The notes below the pieces were generated by a model that saw only the letters and a list, made by a program, of their open reading frames with translations, was not told the origin of the DNA and ran no database searches. 64,000 bases of DNA from Carposina sasakii. Lineage: Eukaryota > Arthropoda > Insecta > Lepidoptera > Carposinidae. The DNA is taken from contig CP053157.1 of the NCBI GenBank assembly GCA_014607495.2, forward strand, positions 5,828,001 to 5,892,000. Direction: 5' to 3'. A program made the position numbers and the translations under genes. Every line of letters starts with the position of its first letter. Positions within the stretch are counted from its first letter, which is position 1. Below, piece by piece: positions 23,815-35,380 of the stretch.

Positions 23815-23945
23815 AATGAGTTATTTCCCTTCTAACCCTTCCATCCACTATTCCTTTGTATATTTTTTTTGTCAGTATACTTTCATTCATCCTCTCCACA
23901 TGCCAAAAACAATTTCAACTAACCTTATTAACCGTTTCCTCATAA
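23815..23945 (-). pseudogene. LINE RT C-terminal remnant (HVERMNES type)
   Basis: The reverse complement reads WHVERMNESILTKKIYKG, then IVDGRVRREI and FTD. This is the conserved ..GHVERM...RL.K.IY....G.R.RGRP..TF.D stretch after the RT domain. A stop precedes it and the last residues have degraded. Confidence 0.75.
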
Positions 23946-24959
23946 CCTTATATTGTTATACTTATAAATACATTGTAAATGTTATGATTTATTTATTTAA
24001 AGAGCCTGTTTTTTCTAAATATAACAAATATTGGTTGCAAATACAATCTCGATATAATAATGTACCTGCAATGGTACACATAGTAAACAAACTAGAACCT
24101 AGAATCATATGAAAACCAATTTCGACAGAGACATCTTCTACACAGTGCTTGGTATACTCAGTATACTGAGCAATCGTTGAAAGCAACAAAACAACACATG
24201 GCCAGGTGCTTCTAAACGGCTTTGCAGAATTTGTTACAGCTGGAACCAGCAATATCATACTGTATTACAAAGGACGAAGGTGCACAGCGCATGCATTTCG
24301 GGGTATTACAAAATATACTATGGTGTGACAATTAGAGACTACAAACTATTAGGGTGTTGGTACAGTGAGAGATTATCCTAAGTGCACAAGCAGTGCGAGG
24401 ATGACGGGGTATGTTAGTATTTTAACATTTTAGTTACGGGTAGGTAGGTACTACGAGATTCTATCGTAATATGTATTGAATTTTATTTCAAAAATAAGTC
24501 GAATTCTAAGTCGGAATATATTCAAACAATTATGTTTTTTATTTGTAGGTCCAAAAAGTTTAAATCTCGAACATATAGTTAATGTCTAGATAAAGTATTG
24601 GCTTTGTCCGGATTTATATCGGACGGGCAGCGAACGATCGTAACTTTATTCGCTGGAACATTTTATCGAAATGGTTTATGCGAACAGAAACCGAACTAGA
24701 TCTCATAGAATTGCAAGGTTGTCGCTATAGATTAAAGTTCAAACCTGAGTTTCAAAAATTCTCACAGTGAAAGACACCATTTGATTAACGTGTATGTCAC
24801 CAGGCATGAAGGCATAAAATATTTACAAAAATAAATAAGTATATAATATTTTTAGAAGATGATGAAAATACAGTGTGTGATTTATATATTATTATTTAAA
24901 AAATTACTTACTACAATTGCAAAAATACCATAAATTTTTAAAATCTTTAATTATTTTTC
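23946..24959. other. no gene recognised
   Basis: Nothing recognised. Confidence 0.5.
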
Positions 24960-25092
24960 GGTTTGCATCTAATTTATGCAGAAAAACGCAGTCTATTACT
25001 CACTTTGGACCCTAACAGACCTTCCCAGGTATGCTCCATGTATCGTGAAGCCGTGTAAACGTTGACACCAAAAATCCCCTGTATTGAAAAAT
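24960..25092 (+). mobile_element. 3' part of mariner-like MITE (family of 52.9 and 56.2 kb)
   Basis: Shares TTATGCAGAAAAACGCAGTC, TTTGGACCCTAA, CTTCCCAGGTATGCT and CGTTGACACCAAAAATC..CCTGTA with the two full copies. The left half is missing. Confidence 0.7.
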
Positions 25093-25297
25093 ACCATAAT
25101 TCTTTGTTTGCATGTAAAGCCGTGTAATACAACCATTGATTTTCGTGTGCCCGATTGTAGTAGTAGTAATTACATTTGCTTGCTCCCTCTCACAATGCCT
25201 CCTTATATCACACAGTACTAATTGACTGACCCAGAGAATATGCTGCTGCTTGTTCTCGGAAAAGACAATGCTCAAAATTATATACAAGATGTTGGTA

Positions 25298-25317
25298 AAC
25301 CAGTTATATAACTGGTT
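25298..25317. repeat. 20-bp perfect palindrome
   Basis: AACCAGTTATATAACTGGTT equals its own reverse complement. Confidence 0.95.
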
Positions 25318-25460
25318 ATAATAATATATTATTAGAATCGTGTACAGAATTGAGAGAGAGCATTGGATTTACTATAGCATGTTATTTACACACATAACCT
25401 CGGACATATTTGGAACATACCTACTTACATAAAGACTGAAAAGTGGAGATTGATGAGATA

Positions 25461-25600
25461 TTTGATGAGAGGAGGCAGGTGGACCAAGGCGACGACGGAA
25501 TATTGGCCAAGGGGCACTTGTAGACCGAGGGTCAGTAGACACTAGTGAGGCACAGGACAGAAGTCAATGGCAAATGAGACCTTACTCAGCAGTGGGTGCT
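25461..25600 (+). pseudogene. LINE RT C-terminal remnant (RWTKATTEYWPR type)
   Basis: Reads RRWTKATTEYWPRGTCRPR, two stops, then in a shifted frame SEAQDRSQWQ. The family pattern is G-RW.K.VTEW.PRD..R.RGR.. then A.DR..W. At least one frameshift and two stops. Confidence 0.65.
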
Positions 25601-26312
25601 AGGAGCTGTATAGATAAATAGATATTTGTACTAACTGTAATTTCGCACTTTCAATTAATGTCCGTCTAACTAAACTACTTACAAAAAATGTTACCACGTT
25701 ACAATACATACTATAAAATGTTACAGAAATCACATTGGAATTTTCCGCATGGTCTGTAAGAAAATATCCGCAGATTCGTTTTTAATGAGTTGTCTAAGGA
25801 AACGTCGTAAGATAAAGTTGCCACAAAATCCTTTGAAAAGTCTACAAAGTTGGGCCTACCCAAAACTTTGGGTCATGGTTTGAATTTTGAGTTAATTATC
25901 TGTTTGAGACAGTTCATATTCCTGTAAGTTTTGATAAAACACCGTTAAAAACTCACTTTAATTTACTTCTGATGGTAAACAAAAAATAGGTCTTCAAATA
26001 TTACTTAAGCGAAGCGTATTTTATTTACGATATTTTTTTAGGTACTAGTCAATATTTACTTACAATCTTGTATAATTATAAGTAAATACTATAAGGGTAC
26101 TGTAGTCCGTGAATGACCTTGGCCTAACAAATCGGCAGTGATCTTATAATTATTTAACTCTCGATATTGATGTTTTTTTATATTCAGATACATACATTTA
26201 TGGAAATATTTCCTATCGTCGTTGCAGCGGAGCTATAGCGAAAGTCAAGGCACTGTTCGGTTGATAATTGCATTCAATTGTAATTTTTCTGTTACCTAAA
26301 TCGCTTACAATA
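25601..26312. other. no gene recognised
   Basis: Nothing recognised. Confidence 0.5.
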
Positions 26313-26320
26313 CGACTGTT

Positions 26321-26581
26321 CACTGGCGGCTCGTCCTAAGGAGCGCTGGTGGAGTGCACTCCCACCCATGAAGATTACATAGGCAATCTATATTTCTCTA
26401 TATTTATCTTTCAATTCTACTATGTTTATACAATAGTGTCTATGAAACGAACTACGAAATGGGGAATGAAGGAACTAGTTCGCGTAGTTCATCTGTAAGA
26501 ACGCTCTTTTGACCTAGTTCGTTCACGAACTACACAAGACTAATGTGAACCTCCGTCTAAAAATATCAGAAGCCGCCCCTG
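26321..26581. mobile_element. hAT-type MITE with exact 8-bp target duplication
   Basis: CGACTGTT at 26313-26320 is repeated exactly at 26582-26589. Ends are CACTGGCGGCTCGTCC on the left and, reverse-complemented, CAGGGGCGGCTTCTGA on the right. An 8-bp duplication and CAGGGGCGGC-type ends are characteristic of hAT transposons. At 261 bp there is no room for a transposase. Inside are several inverted ACGAACTAC/GTAGTTCG words. Confidence 0.9.
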
Positions 26582-26589
26582 CGACTGTT

Positions 26590-27221
26590 ATATTAAAGTT
26601 AACAGTTATAACTTATTTTTTCAAGTTTTGCGGCTCAGCTATAAACGAGGGGTCACTTTAGAAAGTAAGCACCCAATTTATTATATTGACGGGGCTACTC
26701 GCCTTAAGATAATATTGAAGATATTAAAATATTACTTAAAGGTAAGTACTAATATTCAAATAACGTGTATTGCCCTGCCGGTGACCCTGAAATAGGTAAT
26801 GTCTACATTATAAATGTATCTAGTGTATTACCCTCGGAACATCAGAACACGTAGCCAATTAACACGTGTAGATACGTACAGCTATGTTTCAATTAGGGTT
26901 GTTGTGTTAACCTTAACCTAACTGGCATATACCGTAATGGAGTCAAGTGGAAGAAAACTGTGAAAAAGAAGGGATTGGTTAAAATGCTGATAGAATGAAT
27001 GAATTTAAATCTAAGCAAGGGATTCTATTGATTCCATCAATAAGTTTAGAGTAAAACGGCGTTATTATAGGTACAAAACCGCGTCTAAAGTTACTTAGAA
27101 TAAAGTTATTTTGTAATAACACGGTAATGCTACATATTTCGTCTGTGCAGTAACTATCTTAATATGAACCATATACTTGCAGCGGCTGCAAGATAATTAT
27201 GAATTTGTATTCGGCTGCTAA
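26590..27221. other. no gene; possible faint LINE trace
   Basis: Around 26938-27005 the plus strand has GTGGAAGAAAACTGTGAAAA and GATAGAATGAATGAA, faintly like the RT C-terminal ..HVERMNE motif, but too decayed to call. Confidence 0.3.
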
Positions 27222-27310
27222 TGACTGGATAGCAAACCCGGAGATCGACCCGTATGTTCTGGGGAGGCATATGTCCAGCAGTGAACTGCAATACGCTGAC
27301 GACGATGACA
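27222..27310 (+). pseudogene. RTE-type RT C-terminal end with nonsense mutation
   Basis: GGGGAGGCATATGTCCAGCA..GTGA codes GEAYVQQ then TGA where the family has TGG (W). GAC/GAT repeats follow, like the normal RTE tail. Confidence 0.75.
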
Positions 27311-28054
27311 TTTCGAATGCAATTCGGAAATGTTAATAGGTAAATGCAGCCACTGCAATGGCACCTTTATGGAACCATCATGATAACAATCAGTTTGCTT
27401 CAACTATACTTATACAGGTAATCTCTAAACACAACATTATCTTAACGGAGTTAGTTGATCGTTCGGTTTATGCGACCTTGTTCGTGTTCATTCATAAAAA
27501 ATATGACGTCCCATAAACTTTATTATTACGTAAAACCACTTTCACTAAATTCGTGTATGGGATTTATGCACTTATGTATTTGAAAATTTCTTACATTTTA
27601 ATTTTTTGTTGGGCAGCTATGTGGTAATAATCTGGCTGTTAGTAGTGTCTTGTGTTCGTGAGATAGGTGTTATAATTAATAGATGTGTATGGGATTATTT
27701 ATGTATTTGAAACTCAAATTCTTTGTAATAACACCATTCTCAATTCATTTCTACAGGGATAGAAATGTAATTTTACTAACGCTTTCGATACAGTAGGTGC
27801 GATAAACGTCCATTATTAGGAATTCCATCAGATTCTACAAAAGAACCATACAAAACCACTCACTCTCTTCAACGTACGTTATTGTGTTAAATCCGAGCGC
27901 ATATTTCATAGAAAATAACACATATTTCACAATACAATCCCTGTCGATCGAGCCTTTGTCTTGTTTCTTTTCCTGCACATTTCAGTGGGTCTAAAACACC
28001 GAACAATGTGATTCATATGGAGAATTTAAAAATAAATCATGTTTTAATCGTCAG
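27311..28054. other. no gene recognised
   Basis: Nothing recognised. Confidence 0.5.
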
Positions 28055-28265
28055 TTTTAGGGTTCCGTACCTACAATGTTCCAGACATTCCCTATTGTGC
28101 TGTCCGGGCGTCAGTCCGTTTGTCACAAAGCTGTAGTTGATATTTTTGTAGATTATGTACATATTTTTATTACTGTTGTAACAACAAATAAGTACCTAAG
28201 TACAAAAAAATATGTAAGGGGCGTTCACATACAACAAAAATGGTATTTTTCTGCCGTTTTATTGG
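28055..28265 (+). repeat. dispersed repeat, TTTTAGGGTTCCGTACC type
   Basis: Begins TTTTAGGGTTCCGTACCTAC and contains CTGTCCGGGCGTCAGTCCGT, TTGTAACAACAAATAAGTAC, ACATACAACAAAAATGG and TTTCTGCCGTTTTA. I recognise this block order from a repeat widespread in Lepidoptera. Its class is unclear to me. Confidence 0.65.
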
Positions 28266-28288
28266 TAGCTTTATTTGCGAGTCCGACA

Positions 28289-28308
28289 CTAAACTAAACT
28301 AAACTAAA
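28289..28308. repeat. (CTAAA)4 simple repeat
   Basis: Four consecutive CTAAA units. Confidence 0.9.
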
Positions 28309-28659
28309 TTTGATGTAAACTTGTAGGAAAACATACTTTTAGCAGAAAGTCGCCATCTTAGGCCCTCCAATAGATTTGTGTTCCAGAGTGTTCCGAGCTC
28401 CCTTCCCGGAGTATTGCATATCTGTCATGAGTCATAAGATTTTGCACACCGACTTTGTGAATGCGCTCGTTGCATGCCCAATGTTCAAGATTTATTTCGA
28501 AGTTTTTGTAGGTTTAGGGAATGTTATGAAGTTTTATATAAATGACAAGTGTTACCCACTATTCTGGTTCACATTATCTGATCTATGACCATGGTGTAAG
28601 ATGGTTCGAACCTGACTTGTGTAGTTGATTGTGATCATCGAGGTAATGGGCGAACAACA

Positions 28660-28790
28660 TACATACAGACACGGATATATTCGCGAAATGGGATAGCCAG
28701 AACTGCAGGATCATAAAGGAGATCCTAGAGCCACGTTTAGCCCAGCTGGGACAGATGTTAATGATGAGTAACTTTGAGTTGCGTGGCAGT
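28660..28790 (-). repeat. short retroposon family Q, copy 2
   Basis: In reverse complement it ends GATCCTGCAGTTCTGGCTAT..CCCATTTCGCGAATATATCC, then GTGTCTGTATGTATG. The body retains GGCTCTAGGATCTCCTTTAT and CTGGGCTAAACGTGGC. Confidence 0.7.
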
Positions 28791-29092
28791 TAGCTAGGGT
28801 ATAAAAATACGTAGGTACGTCATATCACACAGCTACTAACATAAAAAAGTTGGCTTCTTTTAACTTATTCGTTATTTCGTAGAATAACAATTTTATTTAA
28901 AATGGAATTCATTTCTTAGGTATAAAATTGAAGTATTCATTAACTCAGATAAGCGAATTGACACAAAGATAAATTGAAATAGCACTCACTTATTTATCTC
29001 AAGGGAGTCATCATGTCCACGCTTCGCAGACGAAGTCGTATAGGTTGCTGCCTCTGTGCTGTACTGTAAATAAGAAGAATTTATATTTATGT

Positions 29093-29165
29093 GCTAACTA
29101 GAATTAGCTTCATCTCCTTCAGTGCATGTCGTAAGAGTTGACTACTCAGGCATTTTCTCTGACAG
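29093..29165 (+). repeat. short retroposon family Q, 5' fragment
   Basis: CTTCATCTCCTTCAGTGCAT, GTCGTAAGAGTTGACTAC and CAGGCATTTTCTCTG match the front half of Q. Confidence 0.6.
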
Positions 29166-29259
29166 AAATACTTACAGCCAATTTCAGTAATCGATTTTCG
29201 AAGTTTTTTGCTTTGATTTTTCATAAAATTTCAAATATAGAAACATGAAATAGAGATTC

Positions 29260-29750
29260 TTTTTTTTTTTTTCAAATTCAAAATCATTTATTCGACATGA
29301 AAGCATTAACAACTTGTTTGTCGATTGTCTAATTATATGTTACTTTCTATGTTCGCACCCCAAAAATGAAACCGCTACCAAACAAAAAAGGAGGTGAATT
29401 TAAACAACCTAAAAATAAATAAATCGCAAAGCTTTTGCTTTGGCAACGGTCACCACCCCAAGGTGCGATTTGTTACAGTCTGTCAGGCATAAGTTAGCGA
29501 TTCGGGGCTTAATAGCCACCAACGTGGAGCTAATAAGAGTTAAGGTCGCCTAAAGACGAAATCCAGGAGAGCTGCTACACAGTTCTCCTTTATGGCAAAA
29601 CCAACATTAGGTCTGACACACCGCATGATTCTACTATTACTGTTACACTATCTCAGTGAAGTGTCACTGCTTGGAAGAAGAAATAGGAAGAAAACTCCCA
29701 GCGACACAGTCAAAACTAAGTAACATATTAACAAAAGAATCTTACATTGG
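29260..29750 (-). mobile_element. LINE-like 3' UTR with poly(A), antisense
   Basis: On the minus strand GAATAAATGATTTTGAATTT runs into at least 13 A: a polyadenylation signal AATAAA about 15 bases before an A tail, the sign of a reverse-transcribed RNA end. Upstream on that strand is about 450 bp without stop-free coding, containing GTGACACTTCACTGAGATAG and AAATCGCACCTTGGGGTGG. This looks like a retrotransposon 3' UTR; family not identified. A processed host pseudogene is the alternative. Confidence 0.55.
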
Positions 29751-30729
29751 ATTAGGTATTAGATAATCATAGTAACACTTAACTCACTTAGTGTGTATAA
29801 ATTCAATTATCATAACACAATTAATTTAAATTCATATAAATTACATACCCACTTACACAAAGTAAGTACAGGTCCATGTCAAATTTAAACTGTATAAATA
29901 AAAATTTTGATCTCCAGTACTGAAAATATCCGTTAGTCTGGCAACGTATCTAACAAGTAAAATTAGGTTGACTTTGGTTCCTTAATGCCACTGATACTTC
30001 AACTAAAATAATTATATAAAAAGTTATATATAAAATTCCTGTAGGTACACGAATAAATCCTTTTACTTTAACATTTAATAAGCCTCACAGCAGAAACAGA
30101 AATGTCACGCTACAAAACATTCGTGATAATATTATTTTCGCATTTCCTCGGAAAGGGGACAAAACGATGTGAGCGTTGGTTTCGGCCATCAAGCATATAG
30201 CAAATGGAGTTGTGATGATCATAGTCATGAGCACTGGGTGCTCATACCGGGATTGGCCCACCACTCATTCCCGCCTCTGCAACTCCTGTGTGCTCCTGTG
30301 AGTCAGGATATTTTAAACAAGTGAACGTCACTCTGGGCTAGGGCCACACAGGACAATGTATAGTAGGTTTTTTAGTTGACACCACCAATCAATGATATAT
30401 TTTTTATGAGCTCTATGAGCCTTTTAGGGTTCTTTCGTAGGCTGCACAAAAAACGACGGAGGGCCACAGTTGACGACCATTGTATAAATCTTCAAGTAGC
30501 AATGCTGCATCGCGTTAGACACCAAATCCTTTTGGTATCTGCTCAGTGATTTCGGCGTAATATCGAGTGAGAGGGAACCAGAAAATGTAATAATATCATT
30601 TAATATCGCCCCCGAGATGGCAGTGTAAACATTCTCTGCAAGACTGGGATTATTATCGCGTTGTGAGTATGAATAATGACGACTAGTGTTGTGGTTTGCT
30701 AAAATGTGAGTTTAGGTTGTATACCATTT
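29751..30729. other. no gene recognised
   Basis: Contains an 8-bp hairpin ATGAGCAC-TGG-GTGCTCAT at 30227-30245 and otherwise nothing recognised. Confidence 0.5.
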
Positions 30730-30990
30730 TTAAACCGACTTAAAAGAGAGGTATAACGTCTGTATTTTTTTTTATTTTTTATATTTTTTATGTTCTTTTA
30801 ATACCTCCCATATTCACCATATCAGTATTGGGATCTTTGTAACATGTAGTCTGTTTTACTTTTACTGAGGGTTTGGTCAACATTAAAACATTTTTGGAAT
30901 CTAAGGAATAGAATCCTCAAATATAAAAGCACGAGTAGTCCCTAGGTCTGAACCACGGGTTTCCAAGATAGTTGAGGTCCAAAGTTACAT
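30730..30990 (+). repeat. dispersed repeat, AACCGACTTAAAAGAGAGGT type
   Basis: Inverse-orientation relative of 21470-21868. Shared blocks, in order: start as named, ATATTCACCATATCAGTATT, GGGATCTT.GTAAC-T, AGTCTGTTTT-AC, TTTACTGAGGGTTTGGTCAA, CCTCAAATATAAAAGCACGA and GTAGTCC. Confidence 0.6.
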
Positions 30991-31129
30991 TAATATTATC
31001 ATTTTTTTTTACATAAATCCATCTGAAATCGGTTAACAAACATTTTTTTCAAAGATACCATGTCAAATGTTTGTACTTTGAGCATCACACGAATACATTG
31101 CTTGCAATATAATGACAGTATTTTTTCAT

Positions 31130-31236
31130 TATTTTTTTTTGTCGTTTCCCAGGTTTGGTTCCATAGAAGAAAATGATAGAAACCTTACAAAGAATACGAG
31201 GTATTAAAAAAACATTGTTGTCTTTTTACATCCTGT
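31130..31236 (+). mobile_element. degenerate 3' end of mariner-like MITE
   Basis: CCCAGGTTTGGTTCCATAGA, GAAAATGATAGAAAC and TACATCCTGTATAC align with the right end of the 56.2-kb copy. Confidence 0.5.
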
Positions 31237-31244
31237 ATACATTA

Positions 31245-31430
31245 CCTGCAAAACTGCAGGAACGCAATTGAGATCCTACTGCCACGTTTAGCACAGTGGA
31301 GCCAGATGTTAATGATCACTAACAAGTTGCTAGCCTATCGTCTGAGATAATGCCCGAGTTCCTTAGTCGACTCTTACAACATTCACGAAAGTAATGCAGC
31401 TGATGTATTTTAGTAAAACCCCGTATCAGC
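31245..31430 (-). repeat. short retroposon family Q, near full-length
   Basis: Plus-strand blocks ACTGCAGGAACGCAATTGAG, TACTGCCACGTTTAGCACAG, GTGGAGCCAGATGTTAATGA, CAAGTTGCTAGCCTATCGTC, TCCTTAGTCGACTCTTACAA and GCTGATGTATTTTAGTAAAA define the family. Sense is minus, judged by the tail of other copies. Confidence 0.75.
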
Positions 31431-31844
31431 AATGAATTTAAAAAATATTTTAAATAAACTATTTAGAATGTAAATCGAAATTATCTTTTTATTACTCAGA
31501 AAACAGATCATTTTTGGCAAAGACATTGTTTACGCATTTAAATATATATTGATATAATAAAATTTTAAGTAATTCCATTATTTCCAGATATCTCAAATCA
31601 TTTATTTATTTTACGATTATACCCGATTTTATATAATGTAACTTCAAACCACACATTTAATGTAATTTTTATGGGATTTATAACACACAATATTTATTGA
31701 GAATAATTCTGTTTTACATTTTTACAACTACTTAATTTAAATTTATACTGAACTATCGCTGTTATTAACTTTTACAGTAAGGAAAATTCCTATCTACTAG
31801 ATTATTCAGTTTATTTTTCTTTACTAGAATACATTTGCCACCAG

Positions 31845-31920
31845 CCACTTGTGACTTTCCCCTTCGTGACCCTGCAGTTCTATCTACCCCACTTTAGGAA
31901 CATAGCCATGTATAAGTGGG
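31845..31920 (+). repeat. short retroposon family Q, 3' fragment
   Basis: TTCGTGACCCTGCAGTTCTA, TCTACCCCACTTTAGGAACA and TAGCCATGTATAAG form the 3' third of Q. Confidence 0.65.
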
Positions 31921-33419
31921 ATACCAGCGATCTCTAATTCGAATAGAATAAAAAGTAAGTTATGGTTTTCAAATTTAGTAATTAATATTTTTATTTAAAA
32001 ATGTATATGTATATGTATGTATGTATATGTATCTATGTATGTCTCATATGTATATATACTTGACTGTAAGGATGACTGTACAAGACTCCACAGTCAAACT
32101 ATAAATATAGTTTTGTGGAGCTAAGACTATCATTATTTGTAATCCTTTTATAACAATAAATAAATAGAATAATAAAGTATTATGAGTTTGTCTTGAACCT
32201 TTCAGCGGAGCCACCTATCGGACGCAAGACAGAACTACAGTCCCATACAAGTCCTAGAACGCGATATCGAGGTTTTTATAATGATATATTTTTTCTTTAA
32301 TACATATTTTACAAAGAATAAAATACAGTGTCTCATAAACTTTGTGCAAGTTTTTCCGTGCACCGTTATCGTCATCTATCGTGCTAATGCTACTACTAAC
32401 ATAGATTAAGAAACTATACAGATAAACTACTAATAAAATATGTGTTGAACAGTTACATGAAATAATGACTAAATAAGAAATAAATCAATTGTATATTGTT
32501 ATAGATACACATATTTTAATATTATGATACCAAAAACAACAGGCATTATGAGTTAAAACTAAGTAGATAGTTCGCTGAATATATACATGGGCCAAACAAC
32601 AACTAGTTCCCTTCATCACCCCCCACATTCTTAAATGAAAACTGACCAAAAGGAGGGCGCTAGTATCTACACCCCTATTTAGAGAATTCTAGTCAAATTG
32701 GCGAATAATGAAGTGATTTGCATGTACAGTAGCCATCTGATTGCGTCATAACCAGTATGGTGCGGTTATAGCCGGTTCTAAGCCAGTGCGGTTACGACCA
32801 TGAATTTAAAGGTGTAACTGGATACGGTAGGTGTTCGAAATACTTAGATATAATCTTAAAGCTAAATATTTAGCTAGGTAGCATTAGTAATGCCATCTAT
32901 TTTTGATAGTTATTTTAACTTGTCTGAAAATCCTTTATTATACATGAATAGCCTGGCATAATTCAAAATAAGCTCAACCTGCCACCCTGAGATGACACTA
33001 AGAAATTGGCTCTTTCTGTTTACCTAAGGCGCTTATTTCAGACTTGACAGAGATAGCTAATCCAATGTCTCTGTAACCATAGGCTTCAACTAGATATTTG
33101 GAGTATTGCATCCAGGTTAATATTAAAATTCACTGTTACGACTTGATCACTTTAATACACCTGCTGAATATAGATTAAATATCAAACGGTGGAAGTTAGA
33201 GGGTTTAGTAGGAAATTAGATAGTAGTATAATATTGAAGAGATCGTTTAGAGTGCCTGCATTTGCGTTCCGAAGATATTGGATGAGTTTTTATGGGGCAC
33301 TAGGTTTTTGTGAGGTTTTCAGAATCTGGGTTTCATTGCACATATAAGTTTTGTATAAAGATTAAAGATACATACCTATATCGCAGGCAAAAAATTGGTT
33401 TAAGTAAGTGCAGCGGTCA
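31921..33419. other. no gene recognised; TATG-rich stretch
   Basis: 32005-32060 is interrupted (TATG)n/(TATATG)n. The rest is AT-rich without recognised features, apart from a small direct repeat GTGCGGTTA at 32.76-32.80 kb. Confidence 0.5.
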
Positions 33420-33545
33420 GTTTGGTGATGTTTGCATGATCATAAAGGAGATCGCAGAGCCATGCTTAGGATAGCAAGTACAGATGTAGATGTAAATAAT
33501 CAGTGAAAAGTTGAAAAGCTTATCGCCTGAAGAGAACCTGACTCT
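33420..33545 (-). repeat. short retroposon family Q, fragment
   Basis: GCATGATCATAAAGGAGATC, GCAGAGCCATGCTTAGGATA, AATAATCAGTGAAAAGTTG and CTTATCGCCTGAAGAG match Q in reverse. Confidence 0.65.
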
Positions 33546-33824
33546 ACCTAGGTATATTATTAGTATTTATCAAAGCAGAAACATGTAAAGCGATTACTTT
33601 CAAACTTCGCAATACTTAACGAAACTTATATTCTCATTATCTCTAACAGAAATAAGTTGTAATTAGATTAAAAACACCCGTTTCACCGCCCCATGTTGCC
33701 CACTAATTCTCCCATTACCCGAAGCATGGAAGGGGTGCCCTAAAATGTGGACACACTGTGCAAAACTTACGCGACTTTTGAGGTTATAAGTTTTTATATA
33801 TATAAATATGCATTCCCAAAATGA

Positions 33825-34095
33825 TGTATCCAGAGCTGTGGGATTGCGAAGGGAAACCTTCAGTCGCGCTTAAGACAGCGGTGTCCGATGTAAACATGAG
33901 TGATAAGTTGCTAGCTTAATAAAATTTTAATATTAATTTGAAAATTTCTCATGTTACGATATGCACGGAAGGTGATGAGGCTTTAGTCAGCCTGTAAAAC
34001 GAACGCCAAGACCATGACAATTATGAGTTTCAAATGAAACCATATCGCGTCGACCGGATCCCATAAATAATGGGACAAGGACAAGAAGATGAGAA
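33825..34095. repeat. Q-family fragment followed by probable LINE tail
   Basis: 33825-33990 is Q in reverse (GGGATTGCGAAGGGAAACCT, AACATGAGTGATAAGTTGCT, GCACGGAAGGTGATGAGGCT). 33991-34095 holds GACCGGATCCCATAAATAAT, GGGACAAGGACAAGAAGATG, which resembles the 3' tail of an RTE-like element on the plus strand. The second part is less certain. Confidence 0.5.
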
Positions 34096-34117
34096 CTACA
34101 TTAGTTATATTATAATA

Positions 34118-34340
34118 CTAGTGGACGCCCGTGACTTTGTCCACGTGGACTGCAGAAAAAAGAAAACGTCGAAATTATCCGGGATTAAAATATTTTCCCG
34201 GGAAAAAAGTAGCCAGGGTGTCAGCAAACTCCATACCAAATTTTATTAAAATCGCTCTAGCCGTTTTTACGTGAAAGAGTAACAAACATTCATCCATTCA
34301 TCCATACTCACAAACTTTCGCGTTTATAATATAAGTAGGA
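34118..34340 (-). mobile_element. 223-bp Helitron-like non-autonomous element
   Basis: On the minus strand it runs A|TCCTACTTATATTATAAACG to GGGCGTCCACTAG|T. The end has CGCGGAC/GTCCACG-type GC-rich sequence. It aligns end to end with the element at 50277-50495 (AAAGTTTGTGAGTATGGATG, ACTCTTTCACGTAAAAACGG, AATAAAATTTGGTATGGAGT). Confidence 0.75.
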
Positions 34341-34634
34341 TCTACTATGGCAAATGGCAAGTAAAATCTCCAGTTTAAATAAAACGTTACTTATCAAACG
34401 CCCGGTGTGTACTCTCACACTTCAACGTAGAACGTAAATGTGTGTGGCTTTCATCAAACGACTTACCATGTCAACGCTTGGATAAATATTTCTTTGATGA
34501 TATTTTTTTATACATAACCTTAGATTAATGATAGGTCTTCGCTCCGCGCTCTGTCCTTATTCTAAGTACATAACCAAGTATAAATTTAGTGAAAAATGCT
34601 CGCTACTTCGTCCGCCTTCGAACTTCATAGCCTA

Positions 34635-34710
34635 CTAGCGGCCGCCCGCGGCTGTGCTGCGTGAACTTTAGAATGCCCGTTATTTCCTGATCCCATAGAA
34701 ATTTTGGCAA
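34635..34710 (-). mobile_element. Helitron-like 3' end fragment
   Basis: The minus strand ends CGCGGGCGGCCGCTAG|T, preceded by AATTTCTATGGGATCAGGAA..ATAACGGGCATTCTAAAGTT, as in the 18.1 and 45.0 kb relatives. Confidence 0.55.
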
Positions 34711-35380
34711 TCGAAATCAAATATACTAACAAATATACTATGAATATTATAAATTAGCGATAAAATATATTTCAGGGTAAAAGACCAAAGAGAACAAATA
34801 TACTTATACCATACTTATACTCACAAAATAATATATAGTTACCTAAGTTATTTAAAAATAAAAGATTTCGTTGACAAAGGCATTTCAACTCTTATGGCTG
34901 TAACCTTCATCAGATTCATTTCATTAGGGTCATACGTGTGCCCTTCGAAAATAATAAAAATAGACGAACCTATCAATAAGCGACGTGAGCACATTTTTGA
35001 TAAATACTTATTATTTTCTTAACGCCGCGCCGGGTAAAATATATGATTAACTAGTTGTGTGATTCCATGTGAATTACTGATAATATACCTACCTAGCAAT
35101 TATATTCAAGAAAAATATACAAACGTAGAATGTAGGTAATATGATGGAAATCCCTCTTTCTAACAATCATATTGTTCGGATATACTGATTCAAGGTGTCA
35201 TGATTTTACAATTTATAACTATATTTCAGTTATAAAGTCCTTCGACGTAGGCGCTAATATCTTTGTAACTCTATCGCTAAATCAAATATTTCAATTAATT
35301 TCACGAACAGCCGTAGGCCGTACCATTATTTTTAAAGGAGACGTACCTGGACTTCAGGGTTTACGACTACCTTTACACTA
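34711..35380. other. no gene recognised
   Basis: AT-rich. A 93-codon frame starting at 35172 runs into the terminal repeat of the next element and is not convincing. Confidence 0.5.

Noticed and set aside
29260..29750. Host gene 3' UTR on the minus strand (AATAAA plus A tail)
   Set aside because: A genomic A tail means reverse transcription. No intact coding lies upstream on that strand, so a retrotransposed end is more likely, although a processed pseudogene cannot be excluded.
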